Shown here one piece after another: positions 5,654 through 5,725 of a stretch of 5,725 nt of DNA. The position numbers were made by a program, and so were the translations under genes. Every line of letters begins with the position of its first letter. Positions within the stretch are counted from its first letter, which is position 1. Source of the stretch: an uncultured Actinomycetes bacterium (GTDB lineage: Bacteria > Actinomycetota > Actinomycetes > Nanopelagicales > Nanopelagicaceae); assembly GCA_903844585.1 (NCBI GenBank), contig CAIMUD010000173.1:1-5725 (forward strand), given 5' to 3'. The notes beneath the pieces were generated by a model, which worked only from the letters and a program-made list of their open reading frames with translations, did no database searches and was not told the origin of the DNA.

Positions 5654-5725
5654 TTTTTCTTAATTTTTATCTTTGTTTTAAAAGTAAATAAATTTTATGA
5701 TCCAAGACAATATTTATGCGCGAAC

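Noticed and set aside
5654..5696. AT-rich segment with T and A runs after the helicase gene, checked for a terminator
   Set aside because: The best stem is a five-pair A/T hairpin with mismatches and no GC core, so a Rho-independent terminator is not supported.
5697..5725. ATG followed by nine open codons (MIQDNIYAR) at the right edge
   Set aside because: It could be the start of a next gene, but there is no good ribosome-binding site and only 29 bases, too short to support a call.

Overview
The window looks like an accessory stretch of a proteobacterial chromosome, possibly a betaproteobacterium of moderate GC. That placement is only an impression from protein style and base composition; there is no rRNA, tRNA or core marker gene to confirm it. 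Composition is uneven: bases 1-60 hold 15 G/C of 60, while bases 1921-1980, inside the vWA gene, hold 29 of 60.

Layout. Six genes read leftward from about 3.9 kb to the left edge, and one long gene reads rightward from 4.0 kb. The leftward set starts with a SprT-like zinc metallopeptidase (3295-3879). Next comes a 75-residue orphan whose start codon shares one base with the SprT stop (3068-3295), then a cytoplasmic von Willebrand A (vWA) protein with an intact metal-binding site (1712-3028), then a WYL-family HTH regulator (723-1700). Gaps between these four run from an overlap to 39 bases, so they look like one operon. A promoter candidate lies at 3903-3931, and two overlapping inverted repeats cover its -35 box. 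After a 104-base AT-rich gap with its own promoter candidate comes a second small unit: a 95-residue protein with degenerate Ser-Asp-Gly repeats (331-618) and, coupled to it by a TTGA overlap, a Cys-rich protein that runs off the left edge (1-334). Rightward, 4010-5653 encodes a NERD nuclease domain fused to a superfamily 1 helicase.

How they may work together (inference). The WYL regulator probably senses a ligand, perhaps a nucleic acid or nucleotide, and controls its own operon and perhaps the divergent helicase gene through the shared 130-base region. The SprT protease and vWA protein could form a protein-remodelling or DNA-protein damage module. The NERD-helicase is the kind of single-gene nuclease-helicase often found in phage-defence islands. 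I do not recognise this exact set as a named system, and it is the main candidate for something undescribed. No transposase, integrase, tRNA, CRISPR array or convincing terminator was seen.
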